The notes below the pieces were generated by a model. The model was not told the DNA's origin and ran no database searches. It worked only from the letters and a program-made list of their open reading frames with translations. Shown piece after piece: positions 51,723 to 60,304 of a DNA stretch of 64,000 nucleotides. The stretch's first letter is position 1. The number at the start of each line of letters is the position of its first letter. Source of the DNA: Natronorubrum tibetense GA33 (lineage in GTDB: Archaea; Halobacteriota; Halobacteria; Halobacteriales; Natrialbaceae); contig NZ_KB913017.1 of the NCBI RefSeq assembly GCF_000383975.1, positions 2,952,265 to 3,016,264 of the forward strand, in the 5' to 3' direction. The translations under genes and the position numbers were made by a program.

Positions 51723-52091
51723 TCAATCCCCGTCCAGTTCGGACGGCGTCCGTTCAGTTTCTGCTTCGGTGCCGTTCGTCGGACCGCTTCGATACACCGC
51801 ATACAGAATGAGCACGGCGATCGTAAAGTCGAGACCGTGCTCGACGAGGTGGTGTATCGTCATCGGGACGAGTCCGAAGGCCGTTCCGAGTCCGACGACC
51901 GACCGCAGGGAGAGGAGTCCGAGCACGACCGTGATCAGCAGATAGCGCATCGACCGCCGGCGCGAGTACGCGACGACGCCACAGCAAAAGAGGATCGTCG
52001 TCCCGAGGACCGCGAGGACGAGCACGGCGAGTAACACTGGAGCCAGCTGGGGATCCAACCACGCGATGTCGAAGGGACTCGTGTGATCCAT
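51723..52091 (-). CDS. Small membrane protein next to a wHTH regulator
   Basis: A 122-residue protein with four hydrophobic segments (VLLAVLVLAVLGTTILFCCGV; MRYLLITVVLGLLSLRSVVG and HGLDFTIAVLILYAVY). No named domain is sure. It is divergent from the wHTH gene by 211 bp; small membrane proteins of this kind often sit beside two-wHTH regulators in haloarchaea. Confidence 0.6.
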   Translation of the reverse strand: MDHTSPFDIAWLDPQLAPVLLAVLVLAVLGTTILFCCGVVAYSRRRSMRYLLITVVLGLLSLRSVVGLGTAFGLVPMTIHHLVEHGLDFTIAVLILYAVYRSGPTNGTEAETERTPSELDGD

Positions 52092-52302
52092 CTACACGAT
52101 GGTACATCGGGATGACAACTACCTATGTGCTTCGGTCGGCTCCCTTTTGACGCATTCGTTCGAATCGACGAGACGGGTCATATGACCGGTTCTTACCTGT
52201 TGGGAACGATCAAAAGCCGTTATCAAGTCCCCAGCGTTAGTCAGTAATAGCAGTCATCCCTCGGTCACACGAGCGGTGAACACAGAGACAGATCGATTCC
52301 CC

Positions 52303-52821
52303 ATGAGCGACACTCGAGATCAAATCAGGACCCACGTCCGAGCGAACGCCGGCATCCACTTCAACGAACTCGTCAGGGAGTCGGCGTACGCGCCGGGACA
52401 GATTCAGTATCACATCCGCCGACTGATCGACGCTGGCGACCTCGTCCGCGAGGAATGCTACGGCCAGACTCACTACTATCCACCAGCGTACGACGCGTGG
52501 GAACGCGGTGCGCTGGCGCTGTTTCGCCGCGAAACAGTCCGAGAAATCGTCGTCTATCTGATCGAACACGAGTCGTGTCGACCCGCAACGGTCGCCGACG
52601 ACCTCGAGATTGCCCGGAGCACGCTCGAGTACCACCTCGACCACCTGGTCGAACGTGATATCGTCGACAAGACCTACGACGAGCGTAATCATGTCACGCT
52701 CGCTCTCGCGAATCCGGAGCAGACCGCGCCGCTGCTCTCGGAAGTGACGCCGACGGTTCCCGACCGGCTCATCGATCGGTTCACCCGACTCGTCGACGGG
52801 TTGCTCGAGGGGACGTCGTAA
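52303..52821 (+). CDS. Double winged-helix transcriptional regulator
   Basis: A 172-residue regulator with two tandem wHTH domains. The first is at residues 1-70 (IRTHVRANAGIHFNELVRE, YHIRRLIDAGDLVRE) and the second at about 85-150 (REIVVYLIEHESCRPATVA, ARSTLEYHLDHLVERDIVDK). ATG at 52303 is chosen. It probably regulates itself and the divergent membrane protein from the 211-bp shared region; no palindrome is obvious there. Confidence 0.8.
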   Translation: MSDTRDQIRTHVRANAGIHFNELVRESAYAPGQIQYHIRRLIDAGDLVREECYGQTHYYPPAYDAWERGALALFRRETVREIVVYLIEHESCRPATVADDLEIARSTLEYHLDHLVERDIVDKTYDERNHVTLALANPEQTAPLLSEVTPTVPDRLIDRFTRLVDGLLEGTS

Positions 52822-53022
52822 TCGGGGCAGACGGAGCCGTCAGCGTCGACCTCGACGATTCGGCTCGAACGTCCTCGACGATTCGAATCGGCGAAGCGTC
52901 GAACGTCGGCCCTCGAGCCAGGTGAACGGAGCTGTCAACTCCTCCGGTCTGTTGTCAGTCATTTCCGGAGCAACCGCCAACCACCGTGCGGTTGAACTGA
53001 TAATCAGTTACAACCGATCGTA

Positions 53023-55164
53023 TCAGTCGTTTCTACTCCGTCGTTGGAGCCCTTCGACGGCGACCGCGAGCGAACCGGCGACCACGGTCGCGACGGCACC
53101 GAACTCGAGTAGCGTTTGAAACGGTGACGCCTCGTCTGCAGCGTCGTGGCCGTCCGGTCCGTGGTCGTGGCCGTCCGCTCCGTGATCGTGGTCGTCTGCA
53201 CCGTGATCGTGGTCGTCTGCACCGTGATCGTGGTCGTCCGGTCCGTGGTCGTGGCCGTCCGCTCCGTGGTCGTGGTCTGCGTGGTCGTGCTCCTCCGCAC
53301 CGTCGTCGTGTTCGGCGTGCTCGTCCGCGGGAAGCGCGGTCGCGTCGATCCACTCGCTGACGTAGGATCCGCCGGGTGCACCGGTGACGCGAAGTTCCCA
53401 CTCGCCCGCGTCGGGAAGCGGCTGGACCGTCGCGTACGTGCCGTCGTCGGTCTCCTCGAGTTCGACTTCGATTTCCGTCCCGTCCCCGCCGCTCGCCAAC
53501 AACCGAACGGGCCGTTCAGAGTCGACTGGAGAGTCGTTCTCGAGGAAGGCGACCTCGAAGACGATCGGTTCGTCCGTTCGAAGCTCGAACGACTCGTTAG
53601 TCGACTCGTTGACGACCGGGAGCGCCGTCACTTCGACGACCCCATCGTCGTACTCGTACTCGATGGTCGCTTCGATCGGTTCGTCGCCGTCCATGCCCGC
53701 GACTGCGGCGGTCGGCGCGGACGTGAGCAGTCCCGAGAGCAACAGAACGACGACCAGCAGCGTGACCTCGAGCCGGACGGCTCGAGCGATCCGCGTGATC
53801 GTCAACTGCCGGCCACTCCCGTCGCTTCCGCCGTCCGTACTCGTCGGTCGGGAACCGTCGACCGCATCCGTCGGTGGGGCCGACTCGAGTCGGCCCAGAA
53901 GAACGTACCGGGTGAGGCCGCCGAGCGCAAGCCCGGCGACGACGAGGATCAGTTTCGCAGCCAAGACGAGGCCGTAGACCGTGTCCGTGAGGCCGCTGGC
54001 GGTCGGGACGTGCCACGACGCGAGGACGAATCCCGTCCCGACGACGAACGTGACGCCGACGAGCGCGAGGATCGAGAACCGGCGAATCGTGGCTGCGAGC
54101 AAGACTGGGCGGTCGTCGGGGTGTGCGTTTCGAACCGTCGGCACGACGACGAACGCGAGGACGGCCAGCCCGCCGACCCAGAGACCGGCGCCGACGATGT
54201 GGACGAAATCCACGATCGCTCCGTTCAGTCGGTCGATCGCGGTCGCGGAGTGACTGGTCCACGCGATCGTTCCCGCGACGGCCAGCGCCCCGACGAACGT
54301 TCCGGCGAGCGCTCCGCGCCGCGGGAGCCGCCCGCGAGCCAACGCCGCGACGAACCCGGCGACGCCGACGGCGAGGGCGACCTGCACGAGCCAGGCCTGC
54401 CCGAGCGGCGTCTCCGTGAACTGGGTGATCGTCTCGATCGACAGCGGCCCCATTGCCGCGCTCCGAGCGAGTCCGAGCGCGAGCGCGCCCAGAGCCGCGA
54501 GTCCGGCAGCGCCGGCGAGGAGCGCGGTGAGTTGCCCGCCGATCCGTTCTCGTTGCGACGCGTCGGCTCGAGCGAACGCCGGACCGACCGCGACGGTTGC
54601 GATCGCCGGAATTCCGATCAGGCCGGCGACGCCGACGAGCAACAGCGCCTTCGCTCCCGCCTCGAACGGCGGGATCGACTCGTCTTCATCGCCCTCGCTC
54701 TCCTCGTAGGCCTCGAGGACGGCGTCGCGATCGAGCGGTTCGTCGCCGACGGCGAAGAAGAACGAGCCGGAGGTGGTGTGGCCGTCGTCGGCGAGCACCT
54801 CCCACTCGACGGTGTACATCCCCTCATCGCCGGTCGCGTCTTCGTCGATCGGGACGTCGACGACCTGCGTGTCGTCGGAGTCGATCTCGGACTCTTCGGA
54901 GACGACCTCGTCGTCGGGATCCACGACGGTGATATCTGCGTTGACGACACCATCCCCAGAGAAGTACAGCGTCACCTCATCGGGCAGTGAGTCGATCTGT
55001 TCGCCGTTACCGGGGTCGGTCTCGCTCAGGTAGGCGTGGGCCGCGACCGGGGTCGCGACGAGTCCGATCGCGAGCGCCATCACGACGAGCGCGACGAGCA
55101 CCGACGCGAATAGCGATGTCCGAGAGAGCGGACCGCCGCCGTCGATCGACGATGTTATGTCCAT
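53023..55164 (-). CDS. CopC-CopD fusion copper-resistance membrane protein with His-rich repeat
   Basis: A 713-residue protein. A signal peptide (residues 1-42) is followed by a CopC domain starting with HAYLSETDPGNGEQIDSLP (histidine copper ligand H43) and including DDGHTTSGSFFF. Then comes a CopD-like membrane domain of about eight helices with the heme/copper-type histidines in WTSHSATAIDRLNG and DFVHIVGAGLWVGG. A soluble domain follows with YEYDDGVVEVTALPVVN. Six heptads of the form HDHGxDx (residues 631-672) precede a C-terminal helix. It likely handles copper uptake or export at the cell surface. Its start is 3 bp from the stop of the propeller gene upstream. Confidence 0.88.
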   Translation of the reverse strand: MDITSSIDGGGPLSRTSLFASVLVALVVMALAIGLVATPVAAHAYLSETDPGNGEQIDSLPDEVTLYFSGDGVVNADITVVDPDDEVVSEESEIDSDDTQVVDVPIDEDATGDEGMYTVEWEVLADDGHTTSGSFFFAVGDEPLDRDAVLEAYEESEGDEDESIPPFEAGAKALLLVGVAGLIGIPAIATVAVGPAFARADASQRERIGGQLTALLAGAAGLAALGALALGLARSAAMGPLSIETITQFTETPLGQAWLVQVALAVGVAGFVAALARGRLPRRGALAGTFVGALAVAGTIAWTSHSATAIDRLNGAIVDFVHIVGAGLWVGGLAVLAFVVVPTVRNAHPDDRPVLLAATIRRFSILALVGVTFVVGTGFVLASWHVPTASGLTDTVYGLVLAAKLILVVAGLALGGLTRYVLLGRLESAPPTDAVDGSRPTSTDGGSDGSGRQLTITRIARAVRLEVTLLVVVLLLSGLLTSAPTAAVAGMDGDEPIEATIEYEYDDGVVEVTALPVVNESTNESFELRTDEPIVFEVAFLENDSPVDSERPVRLLASGGDGTEIEVELEETDDGTYATVQPLPDAGEWELRVTGAPGGSYVSEWIDATALPADEHAEHDDGAEEHDHADHDHGADGHDHGPDDHDHGADDHDHGADDHDHGADGHDHGPDGHDAADEASPFQTLLEFGAVATVVAGSLAVAVEGLQRRSRND
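53149..53274. repeat. 21-bp tandem repeats encoding HDHGxDx heptads
   Basis: Six degenerate 21-bp units encode HDHGADG, HDHGPDD, HDHGADD, HDHGADD, HDHGADG and HDHGPDG. They give a metal-binding histidine-aspartate loop near the C-terminus of the CopCD protein. No spacer structure of a CRISPR array is present. Confidence 0.8.
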
Positions 55165-55167
55165 CGG

Positions 55168-56397
55168 TTAGCGGAGGTTTCCGGAGTATCCGCCGCCGGA
55201 GTCGCCGACGAACTGCACCGTGTCGACGCCCTCCTCGACCTCGACGTGATCGACGAGTTCCTGAGCCTCCATGTCGACGATCGCAACGATGCCGTCGTCG
55301 TCCGCGGGCGAGATGAAGTAGCCGCCGCCGGCCACGCCGCTGCGGTGGAGGAACGGCGCGCCCTCGGGGCGGATGATGTCTCCGATGTCGACCGTCTCGA
55401 CGATCTCGAGCGCGTCGACGTCGATGATCGACGCCTGATCGGTCTGCGTGTGGGCGGTAAACGCGTAGAGCGTGCCGTCGTCGGCCTCGTGATAGCGGAG
55501 GGCGTCCGGTCCCTCGTCGACGTTGACAGCGCCGTATTCCTCGCTCTCGTCGCTCGTCGCGTCGAGGAACCGGATACTGTTGCCGTCGAGAACGCCAAGG
55601 ACCTCCTCGTCGGGGGAGAGATACATGCCGCCCGCGAAGTCGAGGTAATCGACGACCTCATCGGTCTCGGTGTCGACGACGGCAGTTTCGTCGCCGTGTT
55701 CGAAGTAGGCGAGTCCCGTCTCGGACGCGTAGGCCTTGTAGTGCGTACCCTCGTCCTCGTTCTCGAGTTCGATGTAGTCCGTCCGTTCGTACGCCTCGAG
55801 GTCGATGATCAGCGCCGCGGGGTCGTTGACGTTCGTCGCGTACCCCATCTCACCGAAGTCCTCGTGGTACAGCAGTTTGCCGTGGCCCTCGTTCTCGAGG
55901 CCCGACTCGACGATCTCCGTGACGTGGTGGGAGTCGGTGTCGATGACGTAGAACGTCCCTTCGTCGTCGCTGTGGACCCACATCTCGTCGTCGTTCGGGT
56001 GGTACATGTGCGTCGGATCTGGTCCGATGTCGACCTCGTCGACGATTTCGCGGGCTTCGGTGTCGATGACGAGCACCTGGGAGGGTGAGTCCCGAATGAC
56101 GTAGATCTCGCTGTAGTCGGCCGTGATCCGCGGATCGCCCCAGCCCTCGTCCTCGAGCCCGTCGGTGATCTCGTCGACGACTGCTCCCTCTGCTGGATCG
56201 ATGATCGCGATCGTGTTCGGAGCGAACGCGTAAATGAATCCCTCGCTTTCCTCATCGTTCGATTCATCTCCGTTCGATTCGTCGCCGTTCCCATTGTCGT
56301 CGCCGCTATCGTCGCCACCCAGGCAACCAGCCAGAGCGATCGCTGAACTGCCAGCGACACCCTGTACGAAACGTCGTCGATCGAGCAATACCTTCAT
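55168..56397 (-). CDS. YncE-like beta-propeller lipoprotein (Tat-exported) linked to CopCD
   Basis: A 409-residue secreted protein. The N-terminus has DRRRFVQGVAGSSAIALAGC, a twin-arginine motif and lipobox, followed by an acidic Asp/Asn/Glu linker. The body is a seven-blade-like YncE/NosZ-type propeller with repeats such as VLVIDTEAREIVDEVD, YVIDTDSHHVTEIVES and AIIDLEAYERTDYIE-like elements. It probably forms the lead gene of an operon with copCD (3-bp gap), suggesting a metal-related or copper-trafficking partner. Metal ligands cannot be assigned with certainty. Confidence 0.8.
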   Translation of the reverse strand: MKVLLDRRRFVQGVAGSSAIALAGCLGGDDSGDDNGNGDESNGDESNDEESEGFIYAFAPNTIAIIDPAEGAVVDEITDGLEDEGWGDPRITADYSEIYVIRDSPSQVLVIDTEAREIVDEVDIGPDPTHMYHPNDDEMWVHSDDEGTFYVIDTDSHHVTEIVESGLENEGHGKLLYHEDFGEMGYATNVNDPAALIIDLEAYERTDYIELENEDEGTHYKAYASETGLAYFEHGDETAVVDTETDEVVDYLDFAGGMYLSPDEEVLGVLDGNSIRFLDATSDESEEYGAVNVDEGPDALRYHEADDGTLYAFTAHTQTDQASIIDVDALEIVETVDIGDIIRPEGAPFLHRSGVAGGGYFISPADDDGIVAIVDMEAQELVDHVEVEEGVDTVQFVGDSGGGYSGNLR

Positions 56398-56645
56398 ATG
56401 AGTGGTATCTGTTCCACCTTTATTCGGGGTTCTGGTTCAATAGTAGAAATGCTGGTAAGGGATTCCATGTGCTATGGGTAGCGCCGAAACCATCCGATGT
56501 GCAGAGTATCAGTCGACTGGGCTTGGTATCGAGTATAATGGTTTGATGCCGTCCGTCTCGGCGGCGTCGGCCGGACGGTCCGATCGTCGTGTCTCATCGT
56601 GGAAATCGCGAACACTTAGTACGGTGGTGTTCAACACTCTCGAGC

Positions 56646-57575
56646 ATGGGATTCGATGAGATGGATGTCGACACGATCTGGATGGACGGCGAGTTCGTCG
56701 ACTGGGACGACGCACAAATTCACGTGCTCACACACGGACTCCACTACGGCACCGGCATCTTCGAAGGCGCACGCTGTTACGAGACCGAGGAGGGGCCCGC
56801 GATATTCCGCTGGGAGGAACACCTAGACCGACTGTTCGAGTCCGCGAAACCGTACGAGATGGACATCGGCTACACGAAGGAGGAACTCACCGACGCAACG
56901 GTCGAACTCATTCAGCGCCAGGACCTCGAGTCGTGTTACATCCGCCCGATCTCGTTCTACGGCTACAACTCACTCGGCGTCAGCCCGAAAGACTGCCCCA
57001 CGAAGACGGCGATCGCCGCCTGGCCGTGGGGGACGTATCTCGGCGAAGAGGCCCTTGAGGACGGGATCGACGTGATGATCTCCACATGGCGCAAGCACGC
57101 CTCGAGTCAGATACCGACGAACGCGAAGACGACGGGGCTCTACGTCAACAGCATGCTCGCGGGCGAGGAAGCCCGCCGGAACGGGTACGCGGAGGCCATC
57201 GTCCTGAACAAGGAGGGTAACGTCGCGGAAGGCCCCGGCGAGAACATTTTCCTCGTCCGCGACGACGAGATCTACACGCCCGGGCTCTCGGAGTCGATCC
57301 TCGACGGCATTACCCGCGACACCGTGATCGAGATCGCGGAGGATCTCGGCTACACTGTCCACGACAACGTCTCGATCTCCCGCGGCGAACTCAACACGGC
57401 CGACGAACTGTTCTTCACCGGCTCTGCCGCCGAGGTGACGCCCATCCGGAAGGTCGACAACGTCGTCATCGGCGAGGGCTCCCGCGGCCCCGTCACCGAG
57501 GACATCCAGCAGCGCTTCTTCGACGTCGTCGAACGCCGAACCGACGCCTACGACGAGTGGTTCGAGTACGTCTAA
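56646..57575 (+). CDS. ilvE: Branched-chain amino acid aminotransferase
   Basis: A 309-residue class IV aminotransferase. It shows THGLHYGTGIFEGARCYETE at the N-terminus, the arginine in YIRPISFYGYN, the PLP lysine in SSQIPTNAKTTGLYVNS, GPGENIFLVRDDEIYTP and SESILDGITRDTVIEIAEDLG. The fold and motif order match IlvE, which carries out the last step of leucine, isoleucine and valine synthesis. ATG at 56646 is preferred over 56589 because it begins the conserved sequence. A dyad TCGTTCA/TGAACGA lies 110 bp after its stop. Confidence 0.9.
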   Translation: MGFDEMDVDTIWMDGEFVDWDDAQIHVLTHGLHYGTGIFEGARCYETEEGPAIFRWEEHLDRLFESAKPYEMDIGYTKEELTDATVELIQRQDLESCYIRPISFYGYNSLGVSPKDCPTKTAIAAWPWGTYLGEEALEDGIDVMISTWRKHASSQIPTNAKTTGLYVNSMLAGEEARRNGYAEAIVLNKEGNVAEGPGENIFLVRDDEIYTPGLSESILDGITRDTVIEIAEDLGYTVHDNVSISRGELNTADELFFTGSAAEVTPIRKVDNVVIGEGSRGPVTEDIQQRFFDVVERRTDAYDEWFEYV

Positions 57576-57772
57576 GCTGACGATTCGTTCGTTGGTACCG
57601 GTATCTCGGCTCTCGGCTCTTTCGGCGATGATTCTCGAGTCGATCTCGAACTGGCTCCGTCGGTGGCTGTTCTCGGCGAACGCGTCGTTCACTCGCTACG
57701 CTTATTGAACGATGCTGTTGCGACGAATGGTTCGGAGAACACGAGTGTTCTGCTGACGCTGGCGGCAGTGAG

Positions 57773-57890
57773 TTCCACGTCCTCCCCAGCCGATTCACTC
57801 GTGCCAAGGGGCGCTCGCTCATCCCTCGCCCGGCTTTGAGCCACGTCTCGCTATTCGCTCGCCGTGGCACAGCGCGCGCCACCGCACGTG
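57773..57890. repeat. Single-arm copy of the palindromic element seen at 13.7-14.1 kb
   Basis: TTCCACGTCCTCCCCAGCC at the left and CAGCGCGCGCCACCGCAC at the right match one arm of the 13727-14147 element (TTCCACACCCTCCCCAGCC and CAGCGCGCCACCAG). It fills much of the 461-bp gap between ilvE and the GGGP synthase gene. The remaining gap sequence shows no gene. Confidence 0.6.
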
Positions 57891-58036
57891 GGCAGTTCCA
57901 GCAGTATGTCTGTCACCTCTACTGTCCGTTGGCACTCTCGAGACGCCTCGAGACGCACCTGATTCCATCCTCGAGCACGATTTTAGCTACCCGTCACTTT
58001 CGTAGCGTTTTTGCCGGTTGTCGGGAAACGACGGGT

Positions 58037-58741
58037 ATGACTACCTGCCCCTGGGACGATTGGAACCACATTCTCAAGATCGATCCCGACAAGGAGCTCC
58101 CCGAGGGCGTCACGTACGGTGATCTCTGTGCGACCGGCACCGACGCGATCGAAGTTGGCGGTACCATGGGTATCACCGAGGAGAACATGGAGGCCGTCGT
58201 CGACGCCTGCGCCGAACACGACGTCCCGCTCTATCAGGAGCCCTCGAGTCCCGACGTCGTCATCGACAACCGGGCGCTCGAGGGGTATCTCATCCCGTCC
58301 GTCTTCAACGCCGGGTCACCGTTCTGGATCACGGGGGCCCACAAGGAGTGGGTCCGGATCGACAGCAACTTGGACTGGGATCGGACCTGGACCGAGGCCT
58401 ACATCGTGATGAACCCCGAGGCCGACGTCGCGACGTACACCGAGGCCGACTGCGACTTAGACGCCGACGACGTCGCGGCCTACGCCCAGATCGCCGAACG
58501 GATGTTCGGACAGGAGATCGTCTACGTGGAGTACTCCGGGACGTTTGGCGACGAAGAAATCGTCGAGGCGGCGGGCGAGGCAACCGAGGAGGCGACGCTG
58601 TTCTACGGCGGCGGCATCCACGACTACGACTCGGCCGCGACGATGGCCCGCCACGCCGACGTGATCGTCGTCGGTGACCTCGCCCACGACGAGGGCGTCG
58701 AGGCCGTCCGCCAGACGGTCGAAGCGGCGAACGACGCCTGA
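58037..58741 (+). CDS. Geranylgeranylglyceryl phosphate synthase
   Basis: A 234-residue TIM-barrel enzyme that makes the first ether bond of archaeal lipids from glycerol-1-phosphate and geranylgeranyl diphosphate. It begins [20 protein letters not shown], with the G1P-binding start, [43 protein letters not shown] and the C-terminal phosphate motif [16 protein letters not shown] and [10 protein letters not shown]. The gene converges with sir2 on the minus strand (10-bp gap). Confidence 0.92.
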   Translation: MTTCPWDDWNHILKIDPDKELPEGVTYGDLCATGTDAIEVGGTMGITEENMEAVVDACAEHDVPLYQEPSSPDVVIDNRALEGYLIPSVFNAGSPFWITGAHKEWVRIDSNLDWDRTWTEAYIVMNPEADVATYTEADCDLDADDVAAYAQIAERMFGQEIVYVEYSGTFGDEEIVEAAGEATEEATLFYGGGIHDYDSAATMARHADVIVVGDLAHDEGVEAVRQTVEAANDA

Positions 58742-58750
58742 AAACGGCCG

Positions 58751-59524
58751 CTATTTTTCGACGAGGTCTCGAATCTTCGGCAGCACGTCGGTGACGTCCT
58801 CGCGCACCACCACGTCCGCTGAACTGTCGACTGGCGTCGACTCGAGGTTGACGATGCCGACGGTCGCTCCCGACGACGCGGCGAGTCGGGGCAGCGACGC
58901 GGCGGGTTCGACCACCAGCGAGGAGCCGATGGCAAGGAAGACGTCGCTTTCGCCGGCGAGCGAGCGGGCACGCTGGATGACCGCGCCAGGCAGTTGCTCG
59001 CCGAAGAGGACGACGTCGGGTTTGTAAACCCCGCCGCAGTCGCAGGTCGGCGGCAGTTCGCCGTTCGTGGCGCGCTCGAAGATCGGGTCGTCCTCCATAC
59101 GTTTTCCACAGTCGATACAGCGTACTCGCTGGGAGTTCCCGTGAAGCTCGAGGATGGACGGTTCGTCCGTGCGCTCTTCTCTCACAGATGTGGCTGCTTC
59201 GCCGTGTAATCCATCCGTATTCTGCGTGAGGATCGCCTCGAGATTATCGTCCCGTCCCATCGCGGCCAGCGCTTCGTGGGCCGCATTGGGCTCGTACTCC
59301 CCGTCGAACATCACCTGTTGAAGTTCGATGCGATCCGCCCAGAACCCCTCCGGATTGCGCTGGAACCGGCCGTACGTAAACTGCCCTTCGTCGAACTTGT
59401 CCCAGACGCCGTCGTCGCCGCGAAACGTCGGGACACCGGAGGGTTGGGAGATGCCCGCGCCCGTGAAGGCGACGACGGTCTCTGCATCGCGGATATCGTC
59501 GGCGAGTCGCTCGAGATCATCCAT
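58751..59524 (-). CDS. Sir2-family NAD-dependent protein deacylase
   Basis: A 257-residue Sir2. The N-terminus has VVAFTGAGISQPSGVPTFRG, then TQNTDGLHGEA with the NAD-binding Asn/Asp, the catalytic histidine in ILELHGNSQ and the zinc module CIDCG plus CDCGG (the second pair is CxC). DVVLFGEQLPG and AIGSSLVVEPA complete the fold. It deacylates lysines on proteins. ATG at 59524 is used. Only 93 bp separate it from the divergent vapBC start, so promoters overlap. Confidence 0.9.
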   Translation of the reverse strand: MDDLERLADDIRDAETVVAFTGAGISQPSGVPTFRGDDGVWDKFDEGQFTYGRFQRNPEGFWADRIELQQVMFDGEYEPNAAHEALAAMGRDDNLEAILTQNTDGLHGEAATSVREERTDEPSILELHGNSQRVRCIDCGKRMEDDPIFERATNGELPPTCDCGGVYKPDVVLFGEQLPGAVIQRARSLAGESDVFLAIGSSLVVEPAASLPRLAASSGATVGIVNLESTPVDSSADVVVREDVTDVLPKIRDLVEK

Positions 59525-59617
59525 ATCGGAGGGTCGGACTGCAGGCTCAAAACTCGTTGTGGTGGTGGTGAACTGCGAAAAACACATATGCATAGAATAG
59601 AAAATATAGATACACAG

Positions 59618-59866
59618 ATGGGGAGTAAGACAGTGAGCCTCAAGGACGAAACGTACCGGCGGCTCAACAGAGAAAAGCGGGACGGCGAAAGCTTCAGTGA
59701 TGCAATCGACCGTCTGCTCGTTGAGGACGATACGAATCCGCTTCGAGAGCTAATCGGACTCGTCGATGAAGACGAACTTGAGAACGTTCGGACACGTTCG
59801 AACGAGTTCCGAGAAGATGTGAATAGCCGGTTCGGTAGCACTGAACGAGCTAACGAGGACCAGTAA
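59618..59866 (+). CDS. vapB: VapB-like antitoxin
   Basis: An 82-residue antitoxin starting MGSKTVSLKDETYRRL, a swapped-hairpin or RHH-like DNA-binding N-terminus of haloarchaeal VapB type (EKRDGESFSDAIDRLLVED). The acidic C-terminal half would bind the toxin. An in-frame ATG at 59588 would extend it by ten residues. Its stop is immediately followed by the vapC ATG. Its DNA is more AT-rich than the surrounding genes. Confidence 0.85.
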   Translation: MGSKTVSLKDETYRRLNREKRDGESFSDAIDRLLVEDDTNPLRELIGLVDEDELENVRTRSNEFREDVNSRFGSTERANEDQ

Positions 59867-60238
59867 ATGGTTCTGTTGGACAGCTGTTTTCTCATCGATC
59901 TCTTCGCAGAAGACGCCGCTGCGATCGCAAAGCTGGACGAATTCAGTTGGCAAGAGGCGTCGGTATCTACGCTTACCGTTTCGGAAGTTGGGTTCGGACT
60001 GTCGAACACTGATCGAGAACGGTTCGAGACGATCGTTCAACGAGTGGACGTTCTTCCATACGGACTTACCGAGTCACGGCGAGCAATGAAAGAACAACGA
60101 GTGCTCCGTAAACAGGGAGAGCAGATCGGTGCTATCGACGTAATGATTGCAGCGACAGCGCTCGAGGCGAATAAAGCTGTCGTCACCAGAAACGTCGACG
60201 AGTTTCAGCGGACGAGTGCCTCGGTAACACCCTACTGA
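59867..60238 (+). CDS. vapC: VapC-like PIN-domain toxin RNase
   Basis: A 123-residue PIN-domain protein. Acidic active-site residues are visible: D5 in LLDSCFLIDLF, the glutamate in VSEVGFG and the aspartate in GAIDVMIAATALE, with a last acid in TRNVDEF. It should cleave RNA, with VapB neutralising it. It follows vapB without a gap. A terminator is not evident; aspS starts 66 bp later. Confidence 0.87.
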   Translation: MVLLDSCFLIDLFAEDAAAIAKLDEFSWQEASVSTLTVSEVGFGLSNTDRERFETIVQRVDVLPYGLTESRRAMKEQRVLRKQGEQIGAIDVMIAATALEANKAVVTRNVDEFQRTSASVTPY

Positions 60239-60304
60239 ATTCCCCTAGCGTTCAGCCGGACTCGAACGATTGCGCTTAAGTTCCGGCGACCGGAATCAGG
60301 TGGT

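Noticed and set aside
53149-53274. Tandem short repeats considered as a CRISPR array
   Set aside because: Units are contiguous, 21 bp, in frame and code for HDHGxDx heptads, with no spacers.
53146-54990. A 614-residue plus-strand ORF opposite copCD
   Set aside because: It is an antisense shadow; the CopC and CopD motifs are on the minus strand.
57685-57712. Dyad TCGTTCA / TGAACGA with a 14-nt loop after ilvE
   Set aside because: It is 110 bp beyond the stop, has a large loop and no T-tract, so it is not convincing as a terminator.
59609-59619. A further match (10/11) to ATCTGTRTATG
   Set aside because: It is on the minus strand, overlaps the vapB start and is not near a catabolic gene. It is counted as evidence of background matches.
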